A stretch of DNA of 64,000 nucleotides from Lentisphaerota bacterium (lineage in GTDB: Bacteria > Verrucomicrobiota > Lentisphaeria > Victivallales > Victivallaceae): assembly GCA_024225035.1 (NCBI GenBank), contig JAAEMX010000162.1, positions 1 through 64,000 on the forward strand, read 5' to 3'. The translations under genes and the position numbers were made by a program. This document shows, in pieces, positions 44,897 through 54,614 of the stretch (its first letter is position 1; each line of letters begins with the position of its first letter). The notes under the pieces were generated by a model. It saw only the letters and a program-made list of their open reading frames with translations. It was not told the DNA's origin and searched no databases.

Positions 44897-45733
44897 ATGA
44901 CCAGCAGACAATACGAAGAATGTTTTAAGACAATCCCGGATATTATTTATGTAAGTGAAATGGATTTTGACACGGTCTGGTCAAAAGTAGCACATAGCGG
45001 CAAGCAGCACGAACTGCTGCATATTCTTGATGGAAGTATGGAACTGGTATTTGAGGATAATGGAAAAACTTTTAAGGGTGAGCCGGGCAATACTTTTATC
45101 ATTCCTGCTGACACAACTCACCGTGACACTTTTAATTACAGTAAGGGGCTTAAAGTTCTGTTGATTCATTTCAGTTGGGGCGCCCTGCCTGAGTATTTCA
45201 CTAAAGTTAATAATTCCAATATTAACAAAATCCCTAAAGAATCAGCCTTTGAAATCAGCTGTCTTTTTGACGCAATACGTATGGATTCAGGTCATGGCAC
45301 AGAAGATCATATACTGGCAAATGCCAGACTAATAAACTTATTGATGCTGTTTCACAGAGAAACAGCCATATTGCAAAAGAAAAAAATTAAAAATGATACG
45401 TCAAGCAATCAGAAGCGACTGCTTGTTGCAGCAAAGAATTATATAGAAAAGAATTACACAAAACCAATAAGGCTTGAAGAGGTAGCTGCAGCTCTTGAAG
45501 TAAGTCCTTTTTACTTGTCCAGAATATTCAGCCGTGAAAGCGATTTTTCTCTTTTCCGTTACTTGACTGAAATAAGGATTCATGAAGCTAAGAAGCTCCT
45601 TTGGGAAGGACGCCATATTGTCGGCGATATTGCTATAATGGTAGGCTTTGAAAGCAGTAATTACTTTTCAAAAGTATTTAAGAAATACGTCGGCTGCAGC
45701 CCAACAAATTACAAAGCAGATGATCATGGGTAA
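44897..45733 (+). CDS. AraC-family transcriptional regulator
   Basis: The 278-residue protein has an N-terminal cupin-like ligand-binding domain (GNTFIIPADTTHRDTF) and two C-terminal helix-turn-helix motifs. The first is around IRLEEVAAALEVSPFYLSRI, the second around IVGDIAIMVGFESSNYFSKV, with the family signature F-K-K-x-x-G-x-S-P. In Lentisphaerota such regulators often stand beside pseudopilin and glycoside hydrolase genes. Here the pseudopilin gene follows after about 140 bp and is a plausible target. Confidence 0.9.
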   Translation: MTSRQYEECFKTIPDIIYVSEMDFDTVWSKVAHSGKQHELLHILDGSMELVFEDNGKTFKGEPGNTFIIPADTTHRDTFNYSKGLKVLLIHFSWGALPEYFTKVNNSNINKIPKESAFEISCLFDAIRMDSGHGTEDHILANARLINLLMLFHRETAILQKKKIKNDTSSNQKRLLVAAKNYIEKNYTKPIRLEEVAAALEVSPFYLSRIFSRESDFSLFRYLTEIRIHEAKKLLWEGRHIVGDIAIMVGFESSNYFSKVFKKYVGCSPTNYKADDHG

Positions 45734-45871
45734 AATATTGCGCTTTATAAGCTGACAATATCTTCCACGGATTCGCAAAAACTTCAACTGAACAGTGCTT
45801 GAGCCCGCCTTGATTTTCATATATGATATTAGTAAGCAGATAAACCGTAACTCTAACCCAGGAAGGTCAAC

Positions 45872-46574
45872 ATGCATTACTACCGACTGACCAAAGCAAA
45901 AAGAAATTTTACTTTAATAGAACTTCTCGTTGTGATAACCATCATAGCCATACTCGCTTCAATGCTATTGCCGGCGCTGAGTAAAGCTCAGGAAACAGCT
46001 AAAAGAATTAGCTGCAACAGCCGTCTCAAACAACTCGGAATGGCCTACAAACTTTATGAGCAGGGTAATAACAATAAACCTATGGCTGCAATAACCAACA
46101 GTGGCAATATTGTCATGCAATATTGCTTCTACAAACTCCTGAAATATTTCAAAGGGTCTGAAAATGAAACACTAAGAGATTATTCCCACAGAAAGGGTAA
46201 AAGCAGCATGTTCCGCTGTCCAAGAGAAGAGGAAAATAACCCTGGTGATTATGCTTTAACTGGGGGAGATATCAAAATTTCTTATGCCTTTAATCGAAAT
46301 TTATACGGCCTATACGGTATGGCTATTGCAGATGCCCAAAACTACCTTCCAAGCTTAGCAGTAATAAAACATCCAACCCAAATGGTGATGTTTACGGATT
46401 CAAATAGAACAGATATTAACAGGTATAATGGACTTTTCAATAAAAAGACGTCATTTAAACGGAGCAAATGTAGTTTTCTATGATGGACACACTGAGTGGA
46501 AGAAAAACGCCGAATTACTCGATATAGCCAAAAGTGCAGTTTCACCTTTCTGGTATGGTCGAAATAATCTCTAA
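45872..46574 (+). CDS. Prepilin-type protein with H-X9-DG motif, frameshifted near its 3' end
   Basis: The N-terminus [20 protein letters not shown] is a type IV prepilin/pseudopilin methylation and membrane segment. It is followed by [17 protein letters not shown], a form very common in Lentisphaerota and relatives. In the starting frame the product stops at 46483. Shifting one base at 46433-46445 (TTTT or AAAAA run) opens a frame ending at 46574 that reads [18 protein letters not shown], the H-X9-DG processing-associated motif. The intact protein would have about 233 residues. These proteins are abundant secreted or surface proteins of unclear role. Confidence 0.75.
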
Positions 46575-46600
46575 ATTTAAATAACACAACAGGAGAGAAG

Positions 46601-46831
46601 ATGAGAACATCGTTTCTAACAGTATTCTGTGTTGCAGCTTTGGCAAATTGCTGTCAGGCTGTAATAACAGAATCTGCTAAACCACAGAACACAATACCGC
46701 CCAAGCAAGCCCTGACTCAGCCAAAAATCAGTGCTCCGTATAATAAATACAAGCTTTTTATAAAATCTGAAAACCCAGTTCCTGAGTTCACCGATTCTGA
46801 AAAAAAACTCTGCTTGACAATATTCATCTGA
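46601..46831 (+). pseudogene. Truncated exported protein, cut at the junction with phage DNA
   Basis: The ATG has an AGGAGAG site, and the product begins with a signal peptide (MRTSFLTVFCVAALANC). The chain reads like normal protein up to PVPEFTDSEKK and then runs into sequence that on the other strand is phage portal gene. The last few residues therefore come from the junction near 46800. It is probably the 5' remnant of a secreted protein gene that followed the pseudopilin. Confidence 0.6.
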
Positions 46832-47601
46832 GCTTCGGATTCGTTATTGAGAATTGCGTCTGAAACTCTTACAACATCTTCAAACCAGTGATTAGCATCC
46901 ATCCCAAAACCGTCAGCCTCAACAGCCTGCACCAGCGGAACAACTCCAAGTTTATGCCGACCGCTATCTCTCAGTACGACTTTGCCGCCTTGTGAGTTCT
47001 TTTCAAAAAGAAACCATTCATCACGAGTCCAAAGTCGCCGTTGAACTCTTCCATGCGGTGGAGCAAACGGGTCTGAACTGTCATAAGAGTTTTCCTCAAG
47101 CAAAGCCCACAGTAGTCTACCGTTATTGCCGTAAGCCCAGTCAATGACTGTCAGTGGCGAAATAGCAACGGCATAAGGGCGGATGCGCTCCTGCTTTTTT
47201 CTTTCAGGATCAACATCTCCTGAAAAGCTCGGCATCTCCACCAGCATCCATGCCGATCCGTATACGTTCAGCATCGTTGAAAACTGGCGCATAACTTCAT
47301 TTACCCTGAGTCCGTCGCGTGAGAAATCCTCAATCAATTCATCATTCGCATTACGGCGCTGCGGGAATGCTGAAAGTACATAATGAGTAATGAGTCTGGC
47401 AATCTTACGAGGATAATTCAGGTAATAAGCCCGTTTACGACGTTCATTGAATTCCAGTTCAACTTCAGAAACATGCTTAACCAATGCCGAGTCAATATAC
47501 TGAACCCCGCCTGAATATGCTTTTCGGCTTTTTATCCAGCCCTCACGATTCTTTTTGTAGGCTGGATGCTGACGTTTAAAAATGTATTCGAAATCTGCCA
47601 T
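46795..47601 (-). pseudogene. Phage portal protein fragment (DUF4055-like), 3' truncated
   Basis: The ATG at 47601 has an AAAGGAG site 6 bp upstream. The first 260 or so residues resemble tailed-phage portal proteins of the DUF4055 type (HPAYKKNREGWIKSRKAYSGG; RAYYLNYPRKIARLITHYVL), reaching NNESEAQMNIVKQ. After this the frame enters antisense of the truncated exported protein and stops at 46717. About the last third of a portal protein is missing. No terminase or capsid gene adjoins it. A GGTTGACAATTTTTT element lies 55 bp upstream. Confidence 0.7.
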
Positions 47602-47667
47602 TTGTGGCTCCTTTCTTTTTGTTAATCGCATTTCGCTTTATATTTAGAAAAAATTGTCAACCAAAAT

Positions 47668-47829
47668 ATGTTTTCCGAGTTTGAAAAGCAGTTAGAGGGA
47701 GTTAAGTTTGCAGATGGTAAATTTAATTAATTTATTAGAAAAGAAGGTTATAGCAAAGTAAACTTAATTTCTGACACATATGTAAAGATTCAGAAAATCC
47801 TGTCTGGTCGTTGCTTAGTTAACGTTTAA
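47668..47829 (+). pseudogene. Small HTH-like protein gene with an in-frame stop
   Basis: From the ATG at 47668 the frame reads MFSEFEKQLEGVKFADGKFN, meets TAA at 47728-47730 and continues without shift as FIRKEGYSKVNLISDTYVKI to a second stop at 47827. Both halves are protein-like, and a single CAA to TAA change would explain the break. The end (VKIQKILSGR) resembles a small XRE-type DNA-binding domain, as in phage repressors. It lies divergently next to the portal fragment. Confidence 0.35.
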
Positions 47830-47983
47830 ACAGCCTATTTTTCTGTTTTACCGTTTGAAAAATGAGCTTTAGCGTATATATTCAGCTTTTTAATTATGGG
47901 GCAGATTTTATTCTGTGTCACCATGAACATGATTTAATAACATTTTAAAATATAAATTACTGTAAAATACTGGAGATTTTATC

Positions 47984-48160
47984 ATGGCTGTACCAAAAAG
48001 AAAAACATCAAAGATGAAAAAACGTCATCGGAAAGCAGCTAATCGCTACGAAGGCGTTCAAGCCACTTACTGTCAGGCTTGCAATGCTCCGCTGATGCCA
48101 CATCGTGCCTGCACTGCATGCGGCAACTACAAAGGCAAACAGGTAATTGACGCCGAGTAA
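47984..48160 (+). CDS. rpmF: 50S ribosomal protein L32
   Basis: The translation starts MAVPKRKTSKMKKRHRKA and contains the zinc ribbon CQACNAPLMPHRACTACGNY, so it is the Cys4 form of L32, 58 residues long. A TGGAG ribosome-binding site lies 8 bp upstream. plsX begins 2 bp after its stop, the conserved rpmF-plsX-fabH order that links ribosome and membrane lipid synthesis. Confidence 0.95.
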   Translation: MAVPKRKTSKMKKRHRKAANRYEGVQATYCQACNAPLMPHRACTACGNYKGKQVIDAE

Positions 48161-48162
48161 GC

Positions 48163-49221
48163 ATGAAAATTGCAGTTGATGCGATGGGGGGAGACTACGC
48201 CCCCGGTATAGTGGTTGAAGGTATAACCGCGGCGCTTTACGACTTCCCAGAATATGAGATTACAGTCGTTGGGCACCTCGGTAAGCTTTCCTACTATTTG
48301 GAAAAGTACGGGATTGAGGATCATCCAAGGATTTCAAAAGTCCATGCAGACGAAGTAGTTGAGATGAGTGACCCATCTACTGTTGCGCTCCGCTCAAAGA
48401 AAAAGTCCTCTATTACTGAATGTGCACGCCTGATGAAGGACGGGAAAGTTGACGCAATCGTCAGTGCCGGACATACCGGTGCAGCTGTTGCTTCAACAAA
48501 AATACTTGTCCGCACTCTACCAGGTATCGATCGCCCTGCAATCGCTACCAGCATGCCGGCACTTTCCGGAAGGTTCATACTCATCGATGCTGGAGCAAAT
48601 ACCGACTGCAAACCTCTTAACCTAGCTCAATTCGCACTGATGGGCGAAGCCTATGCCAAGTATCTTTTTGGCATTGACAAACCTACTATCGGGCTACTGA
48701 GTGTCGGCGGCGAAGATTCCAAAGGAAATGAATTAACAAAGCAGGTATTTAAAATACTATCTCAGCTTCCAGTTAATTTTATTGGAAATGTTGAAGGCGA
48801 TACTATTTTTGAGAATGTAGCAGATGTTGTAGTTTGCGATGGCTTCATGGGCAATATACTCCTTAAGGGAGCTGAAGGATTGGCTAAGACTACAATGCGG
48901 TTAATGAAAGACTTTTTCTCAAAAAACCCACTGCGCATGACCGGAGCGATGCTATCCAGAAATGCTTTTCGCGAACTCAAACAATTTGCAGATTCTGAAC
49001 AACTAGGGGGTGCACCACTGCTTGGTATCAATGGGATATGCGTTATAGGGCATGGCTCATCCACCTCAAAAGCTGTAAGAAATGCCATCAGGGTAGCTGG
49101 TGAATTTGTCAAGTTTGGTATCAACGACAAAATCACAAGAAGAATCGCGGAAACGCAGAGCATCATTGCAAAATGTGAAGAACAAATCAGCAATACTCAA
49201 ACCGAAGCTTCGGAAGAGTAA
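48163..49221 (+). CDS. plsX: Phosphate acyltransferase PlsX
   Basis: It is a 352-residue protein that converts acyl-ACP to acyl-phosphate for PlsY. It begins MKIAVDAMGGDYAP and contains SAGHTGAAVASTKILVRTL, LIDAGANTDCKP, VGNVEGDTIF-like NFIGNVEGDTIFENVADVV and the late LLGINGICVIGHGSS. The normal length is about 330-350. It is tightly spaced after rpmF and followed by fabH after 17 bp. Confidence 0.96.
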   Translation: MKIAVDAMGGDYAPGIVVEGITAALYDFPEYEITVVGHLGKLSYYLEKYGIEDHPRISKVHADEVVEMSDPSTVALRSKKKSSITECARLMKDGKVDAIVSAGHTGAAVASTKILVRTLPGIDRPAIATSMPALSGRFILIDAGANTDCKPLNLAQFALMGEAYAKYLFGIDKPTIGLLSVGGEDSKGNELTKQVFKILSQLPVNFIGNVEGDTIFENVADVVVCDGFMGNILLKGAEGLAKTTMRLMKDFFSKNPLRMTGAMLSRNAFRELKQFADSEQLGGAPLLGINGICVIGHGSSTSKAVRNAIRVAGEFVKFGINDKITRRIAETQSIIAKCEEQISNTQTEASEE

Positions 49222-49238
49222 ATTGCCAAGGAGATAAC

Positions 49239-50222
49239 ATGGGTATTAAAATTTCTGGAATTGGATCATATGTACCAGAAAAGATCTTGACCAATTTTGA
49301 CTTAGAAAAAATTGTCGATACCAGTGATGAATGGATTAGAACAAGAACCGGCATCGAACAAAGAAGAGTAGCCGCTGACGACCAAGCTACTTCTGACCTT
49401 GCATATGAAGCTGCCAGAAAAGCCCTTGAAATGGCTAAACTCGACGCTAGTGAACTTGATGCAATCATTGTTGCATCCATCAGCGTTGATCATATATTCC
49501 CCAGCACAGCATGTATTCTGCAACAGAAAATTGGCGCTGTAAAGGCCTTTTGTTTTGACTTGGAAGCAGCATGCTCAGGACTCATTTATTCTACTGAAGT
49601 TGCAACATCTTTACTGAGAGCCAATGACAAATACAATAAAATTTTAGTTCTTGGCGCCGAAAAACTGACTTCTGAAGTAAACTGGGAAGACCGCAACACA
49701 TGCGTACTCTTTGGAGACGGCGCTGCGGCAATGATTCTTGAAAAAGACGCTTCCAATGAGTGCTGCATCCTGGCATCAGACCTTGGTGCAGACGGCTCTT
49801 ATAAAGATATCCTGCAAATCCCTGCAGGAGGCAGCAGATTACCCGCCTCTGAAAAAACAATTGCTGAAAAACAACATTATATCCAGATGGAAGGCCGTGA
49901 TGTTTTCAAGCTTGCAGTTAATGCCATGGTTAATTCATGTAAAAAAGTAATGGCTGAAACCGGAATTACTGCAGATCAAATTAAATGGCTGGTACCACAT
50001 CAGGCTAACTATCGCATCCTTAAAGCTGTTGCGCAACGCCTGCGCATTCCTGAAGATAAGGTCTACATGAATGTTAACCGCTTTGGAAATACTTCCGCGG
50101 CATCCATTGGGCTTTGTCTTGATGAGATTGCCAGGGGAAACTATGCAAATAAAGGCGATTATGTTCTCCTGACTGCTTTTGGCGGTGGTTTAACTTGGGG
50201 ATCAATACTGCTCAAGTGGTAG
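49239..50222 (+). CDS. fabH: Beta-ketoacyl-ACP synthase III
   Basis: It has 327 residues and starts fatty acid synthesis by condensing acetyl-CoA with malonyl-ACP. The Cys-His-Asn triad is visible in DLEAACSGLIY (Cys near 113), WLVPHQANYRI and VNRFGNTSAAS. The N-terminus GIGSYVPEKILTNFDLEKIVDTSDEWI is typical, shown here in part. It is the last gene of the rpmF operon and is followed by a terminator. Confidence 0.96.
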   Translation: MGIKISGIGSYVPEKILTNFDLEKIVDTSDEWIRTRTGIEQRRVAADDQATSDLAYEAARKALEMAKLDASELDAIIVASISVDHIFPSTACILQQKIGAVKAFCFDLEAACSGLIYSTEVATSLLRANDKYNKILVLGAEKLTSEVNWEDRNTCVLFGDGAAAMILEKDASNECCILASDLGADGSYKDILQIPAGGSRLPASEKTIAEKQHYIQMEGRDVFKLAVNAMVNSCKKVMAETGITADQIKWLVPHQANYRILKAVAQRLRIPEDKVYMNVNRFGNTSAASIGLCLDEIARGNYANKGDYVLLTAFGGGLTWGSILLKW

Positions 50223-50240
50223 TTATAAAAGATATTTATA

Positions 50241-50268
50241 AGCAAGGCTCAAATGCCTTGCTTTTTTT
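50241..50268 (+). terminator. Intrinsic terminator of the rpmF-plsX-fabH operon
   Basis: The stem AGCAAGGC/GCCTTGCT (50241-50248 with 50255-50262, loop TCAAAT) is followed by T residues. It lies 18 bp after the fabH stop. Confidence 0.88.
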
Positions 50269-50340
50269 ATGCCCCAGTTGCCGAAATAACGTCAACCCCT
50301 AAGCAGGAAACCAATATCCTCAATTAATATTTTAGTTAAC

Positions 50341-52605
50341 CTAACTGCAGAAGTGATCAGTTGTAGTCATTGCATCAGGCGCCCAGCGGGCTAAGGTTCC
50401 CAAAAGCTGCTGTTTCGAAATCGGCTTAGACAGAAAATCATCCATACCAGCATTTAAACAGTTTTCCCGATCTCCACGCAATGCATTGGCAGTCAATGCT
50501 ATAATCGGCGGATGGCCGCCTCCCAGCCTCCTGATAATCTCTCTACAAGCGGTAAATCCGTCCATTTCAGGCATCACGCAATCCATTAGAATAACATCAT
50601 ATTTATTTGCCTCAACTTTATCTAAAGCCTCAAGTCCATTCTTGGCTATATCAACTTTAACCTCAACGCTTTCAAGCATATTAAGCACTACCTTACGATT
50701 TATACGATCATCCTCAACAAGCAAAACTCTAAGTTTTTTGAGCTTCCTAGCAACCTCTTCCTCCTGCTGTTTGATATACATGCTGGTAGTACTGTACAAA
50801 TCATGCTGAGCAAGCTCGAAAGGCACTTCAAACGTAAAAACAGCCCCCTGCCCTGGAGTACTTTTCACCTTTATGGTTCCGTTCATTAAAGTGACCAAAA
50901 ATTTACATATTGTAAGCCCTAAACCTGAGCCACCATACTTTCTTGTGGTAAAAGTCTCGGCCTGCTCAAATGGTTCAAATATTGACTTCAAGCGATTCTT
51001 GCTAATTCCAATCCCTGTATCACTAACTATAAACGCCAGCCTCGCAGAGCTAGTCATAACTGAGTCGAGAAGCTTGACTCGCAAGGAAATCTCGCCTTTT
51101 TCTGTGAACTTTATAGAATTAGATAAAAGATTTAACAGCACCTGCTTAAGTCTTGCTGAATCCCCGATAAGGTAATTAGGAATCTTATCATTAATATGAT
51201 AATAAAAGTCCAGATTCTTAGCTTTCGCAAGATGCTTAAGCATTGTAAAACTAGAATCAATAGTACGTTGCAGATTCATGCATCGTTTTTCAACATGAAT
51301 TTTACCGGATTCTATTTTAGAAAAATCAAGGATGTCATTGATAATTGCCAAAAGAGAAGCTCCGCTCGAACGAATTGCTTCAACATAATCCTGCTGTTTA
51401 TCTGTCAATCCTGTCTCAGCGAGGAGCTCTGAAGACCCTATAATGCCATTCATCGGAGTTCTTATTTCGTGACTCATTGTTGCCAGGAACAATGACTTTG
51501 AACGCGTTGCCTGCTCTGCTTTTATTCTTGATTTCAGCAGACGGTTTTTGAGAAAATTTTCTCTGAGGATATAAATAAAAATTAAGAATGCACCAGCTTG
51601 AATAAGAATCATGAAGTTGATATACGACAACTTAAAAGTTCTTATCGTATCATCATCAAAATAACCCACAAAATACGCTGCTTTCTTACCTTTGGCATCC
51701 CAAACCGGCACAAAGCAGCCACGATAATAATCGCCATTGTCCCTTGCATAAATACAAAATGACCTGTTTCGTTCCATGTGTTCTCTAATTTTCTTCAGAA
51801 GCCCGGGGCTACGAAAATGCATCTGCCCAACTACACTGGAAGGATTTTTCTTTTCATGATAATAACTGGGATGGAAACTTGAAGGCAGATAATCTTTTTT
51901 AAGCCTATCAAGCAGCTTTTTATCACCGGACAAATGATTTAAATTCACAATAAAATCATACTCTCCACCAAACTCCCGGTGAAGCAGTTTTTGAAATTCT
52001 TTGAAACTGAAGCCTGTTTCAAAACTGCCAATGTGTTTTCCTTTGTAAATCAAAAGGAAAACCGCCCTGAATCCACTTTTTGAACTGCCAACCTCAAAAC
52101 TGTAGACATCACGGCAATTTTTATTAACCAGCCTCAAAGAATTCCGAAAAGAATCAAGCTTATCTCCAAATATTCCAGGTTTGTGCAACCTTAGAAAACT
52201 TGTACTGTCAGGAAAATGGAAGTGAAACTGTTCAAGGTTGTTGTTTTGAAGCCTCAGGTAAGTATCCTGCAACATCTTATAAAGATTTTTCCGGCATTTA
52301 TCACGCTCTGATTTGCTGCCATACCAGGCACTGTAAACCTCCTGCAGAACTTTTAGGTTATTTACAACTTCATTGAAAACAACTTTAGCCAGATTATTAT
52401 ATGAACTATAAATAACATTGAATGTATGCTCGGAAATCAAGGCTTGAGACTGCAGATAAATTGCCTCTTTTTCATCGTAAATTCGGGTCAAAAGCTTGGC
52501 GAAGAAAATTGCTACAAGAGCATATAGAATGATAGCGGTAAAGAAAAAGTGTTTACTAAATGAACTCAAATAGACTATCAAATTAGAAAAAAAATTCTTG
52601 AGCAT
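50341..52605 (-). CDS. Hybrid sensor histidine kinase with receiver domain
   Basis: It has 754 residues. A membrane helix at about 15-35 and a second at about 330-350 flank an extracytoplasmic sensor domain of some 290 residues (Cache-like in size, FHFPDSTSFLRLHKPGIFGD). Next come HisKA with the phosphorylated His in MSHEIRTPMNGIIG, HATPase with NLLSNSIKFTEKGEI, DTGIGIS and GGSGLGLTI, and a C-terminal receiver with VLLVEDDRINRKV, VILMDCVMPEMDG and LSKPIS. No Hpt domain or partner regulator gene is adjacent. The sensed ligand is unknown. Confidence 0.93.
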   Translation of the reverse strand: MLKNFFSNLIVYLSSFSKHFFFTAIILYALVAIFFAKLLTRIYDEKEAIYLQSQALISEHTFNVIYSSYNNLAKVVFNEVVNNLKVLQEVYSAWYGSKSERDKCRKNLYKMLQDTYLRLQNNNLEQFHFHFPDSTSFLRLHKPGIFGDKLDSFRNSLRLVNKNCRDVYSFEVGSSKSGFRAVFLLIYKGKHIGSFETGFSFKEFQKLLHREFGGEYDFIVNLNHLSGDKKLLDRLKKDYLPSSFHPSYYHEKKNPSSVVGQMHFRSPGLLKKIREHMERNRSFCIYARDNGDYYRGCFVPVWDAKGKKAAYFVGYFDDDTIRTFKLSYINFMILIQAGAFLIFIYILRENFLKNRLLKSRIKAEQATRSKSLFLATMSHEIRTPMNGIIGSSELLAETGLTDKQQDYVEAIRSSGASLLAIINDILDFSKIESGKIHVEKRCMNLQRTIDSSFTMLKHLAKAKNLDFYYHINDKIPNYLIGDSARLKQVLLNLLSNSIKFTEKGEISLRVKLLDSVMTSSARLAFIVSDTGIGISKNRLKSIFEPFEQAETFTTRKYGGSGLGLTICKFLVTLMNGTIKVKSTPGQGAVFTFEVPFELAQHDLYSTTSMYIKQQEEEVARKLKKLRVLLVEDDRINRKVVLNMLESVEVKVDIAKNGLEALDKVEANKYDVILMDCVMPEMDGFTACREIIRRLGGGHPPIIALTANALRGDRENCLNAGMDDFLSKPISKQQLLGTLARWAPDAMTTTDHFCS

Positions 52606-52888
52606 TTACCATCCTGCTTGTTTTTATGTCTCCCGGGCTTCTTTCCTCATTAATCAAGTCCTGCAGTGATAACAGCTTGTCCACCTTTTATTAGAAAACA
52701 ACTCAAAAAAAGAACAATAAACTAGTATAACATATATAATAGAGAAACACAAAGATTTTCGAAAAGTAAAAGATAAAAAATGAGAAAACAGGTATTTACA
52801 GACTTAAAGAAATCAATGAAGCTTAAGTATTGAGTCCAGAACACTTATAAACTAAGGCAATGCTACCTTTATGAACGGAAGTATTCTC

Positions 52889-53689
52889 TTAATCTTTCTT
52901 AACACACAAAGCTGGATCACCAGACATAATCCCACGACTTGTTTGTTTGATAAATTCCATAAAATGATCAACTTCAGGAGTTTTTTTTTCTTTTAAAATC
53001 TCTTTAAAAGCATTTTTTGTATTCAGCCCATGAAAAAAATAAGATTTAATCGCACGACGCATAATAGCTCTATGAGCACTGTCAAATCCTGCTCGCCTCA
53101 GCCCGATCGTATTGGGCCCGCATATACAGTTATTTTCAGCTAGCATGCAAAATGGCGGAACATCCTGGGTTATTATTGTTCTTCCCCCCAGCATGGCAAT
53201 CTTCCCGATTCGACAAAATTGATGAATAAGAATATAACCGCTCAGCACCGCCTGATCTTCAATTATTACGTGTCCTGAAACAGCTGTATGATTAGCGACA
53301 GTCACAAAATTGCCGATTCTGGCATCATGTCCGACATGAACAAATCCCATAAGTAGGCATTTGTCTCCGACACTTGTAATTCCGCCTTGAAAGGGAGAAC
53401 GGTGAATGGTGACATATTCACGAATAATAGTGTCATCACCAATATAGGTCCAAGCCTCAGTTCCAACCTTAAACCGGTGATCCTGAGGTTCTTCTCCAAT
53501 CAACGCCCCAAGGTAAAACCGACAGCGTTGCCCAACTTTGGTATATCGGGCGACCTTAACGTGAGAGTCAATAAAAGTCCCATCGCCAATTTCTACGTTG
53601 TCTTCAATTACCGCATATGGCCCTATTTCCAGGTCATTACCTAATTTGGCCTGCGGTGAAACAACCGCTGTTGGGTGTATTTTATTCAT
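52889..53689 (-). CDS. lpxA: UDP-N-acetylglucosamine acyltransferase
   Basis: It is a 266-residue left-handed beta-helix protein with hexapeptide repeats from residue 1 to 185 and a helical C-terminal part. The catalytic His is in MGFVHVGHDARIGNF, and RIGKIAMLGG and GPNTIGLRRAGF are LpxA-typical. It catalyses the first step of lipid A synthesis, indicating an outer membrane with lipopolysaccharide. It follows pyrH by 14 bp in one operon. Confidence 0.95.
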   Translation of the reverse strand: MNKIHPTAVVSPQAKLGNDLEIGPYAVIEDNVEIGDGTFIDSHVKVARYTKVGQRCRFYLGALIGEEPQDHRFKVGTEAWTYIGDDTIIREYVTIHRSPFQGGITSVGDKCLLMGFVHVGHDARIGNFVTVANHTAVSGHVIIEDQAVLSGYILIHQFCRIGKIAMLGGRTIITQDVPPFCMLAENNCICGPNTIGLRRAGFDSAHRAIMRRAIKSYFFHGLNTKNAFKEILKEKKTPEVDHFMEFIKQTSRGIMSGDPALCVKKD

Positions 53690-53703
53690 TATTTCACCTT
53701 GGT

Positions 53704-54423
53704 TTACTCAACTACAGTAGCAGCAGTAGTATCTCCCTGGAGTACTTTATCCAGACTATCCGGTTCAGAAAAGTTAAATACGATTATTGGTAAAGCATTG
53801 TCACGACACATTGAAAATGCTGTAGAATCCATAATTGCAAGCTGTCGACTCAAAGTCTCATCAAAAGAAATTGTCTCAAAACGTTCAGCTGACGGATCCA
53901 TCATTGGATCTGCTGAGTATACACCATCAACCTTAGTCGCCTTAAGAACGGCTTCACAATCAGTTTCCAGAGCTCTAAGTGTAGAGGTTGTATCTGTAGT
54001 AAAAAAAGGACTCCCGGTTCCGCCTGAAAAGATAACGACCTTGCCAGCTTCCAAAGCTTTCATGGCAGCTTCTCTATTAAAACGGCTGGCTACGGGTTCC
54101 ATCGGTATTGAAGTCTGAACTACAGCTGAAACTCCTGCTGCATCAAACGCGTCCTTGAGGCAGAGACCGTTCATTACAGTAGCAAGCATTCCCATATAGT
54201 CAGCAGTAACCCGATCCATGCCATCAGAAGCACCAACCTTGCCGCGCCAGATATTACCGGCTCCGCATACCAAGGCAACTTCCACACCATTATCAATTAC
54301 ATTTTTTACTTTATCAACAACAGTAGCTACCGCATCAGCATCATAACCAAAAGAGTTACCACCCTTTAAGGCCTCGCCGCTTATCTTAAGCAAAACTCTT
54401 TTATATTTGTAAGGAGAACCCAT
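53704..54423 (-). CDS. pyrH: Uridylate kinase
   Basis: The ATG at 54423 gives 239 residues; the TTG 3 bp upstream is less likely. This amino-acid-kinase-fold enzyme phosphorylates UMP to UDP. Motifs are VLLKISGEALKG, VCGAGNIWRG, MDRVTADYMGMLATVMNGL, FSGGTGSPFFTTD and VDGVYSADPM. Pairing with lpxA links UDP supply to UDP-GlcNAc use. Confidence 0.96.
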   Translation of the reverse strand: MGSPYKYKRVLLKISGEALKGGNSFGYDADAVATVVDKVKNVIDNGVEVALVCGAGNIWRGKVGASDGMDRVTADYMGMLATVMNGLCLKDAFDAAGVSAVVQTSIPMEPVASRFNREAAMKALEAGKVVIFSGGTGSPFFTTDTTSTLRALETDCEAVLKATKVDGVYSADPMMDPSAERFETISFDETLSRQLAIMDSTAFSMCRDNALPIIVFNFSEPDSLDKVLQGDTTAATVVE

Positions 54424-54614
54424 CAAAATATCAACCTTTCACTTTTTTATTTAACTATATTTTCTAATAGAAAACTATATTCCCGTCACAGTTTATCAAA
54501 CTTGAAAGCAATATTTTTTGACACAAACCTGAATTTTTCGAAAAAGCTGGTATATTATCCCGCATCAAATAAAGTAGATCAGCCACATTGATTTAAACAA
54601 GAGATCGTCATAAT

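Noticed and set aside
46601-46831. A complete small secreted peptide
   Set aside because: The last residues are encoded by antisense of the portal gene; the open frame ends by accident at the junction.
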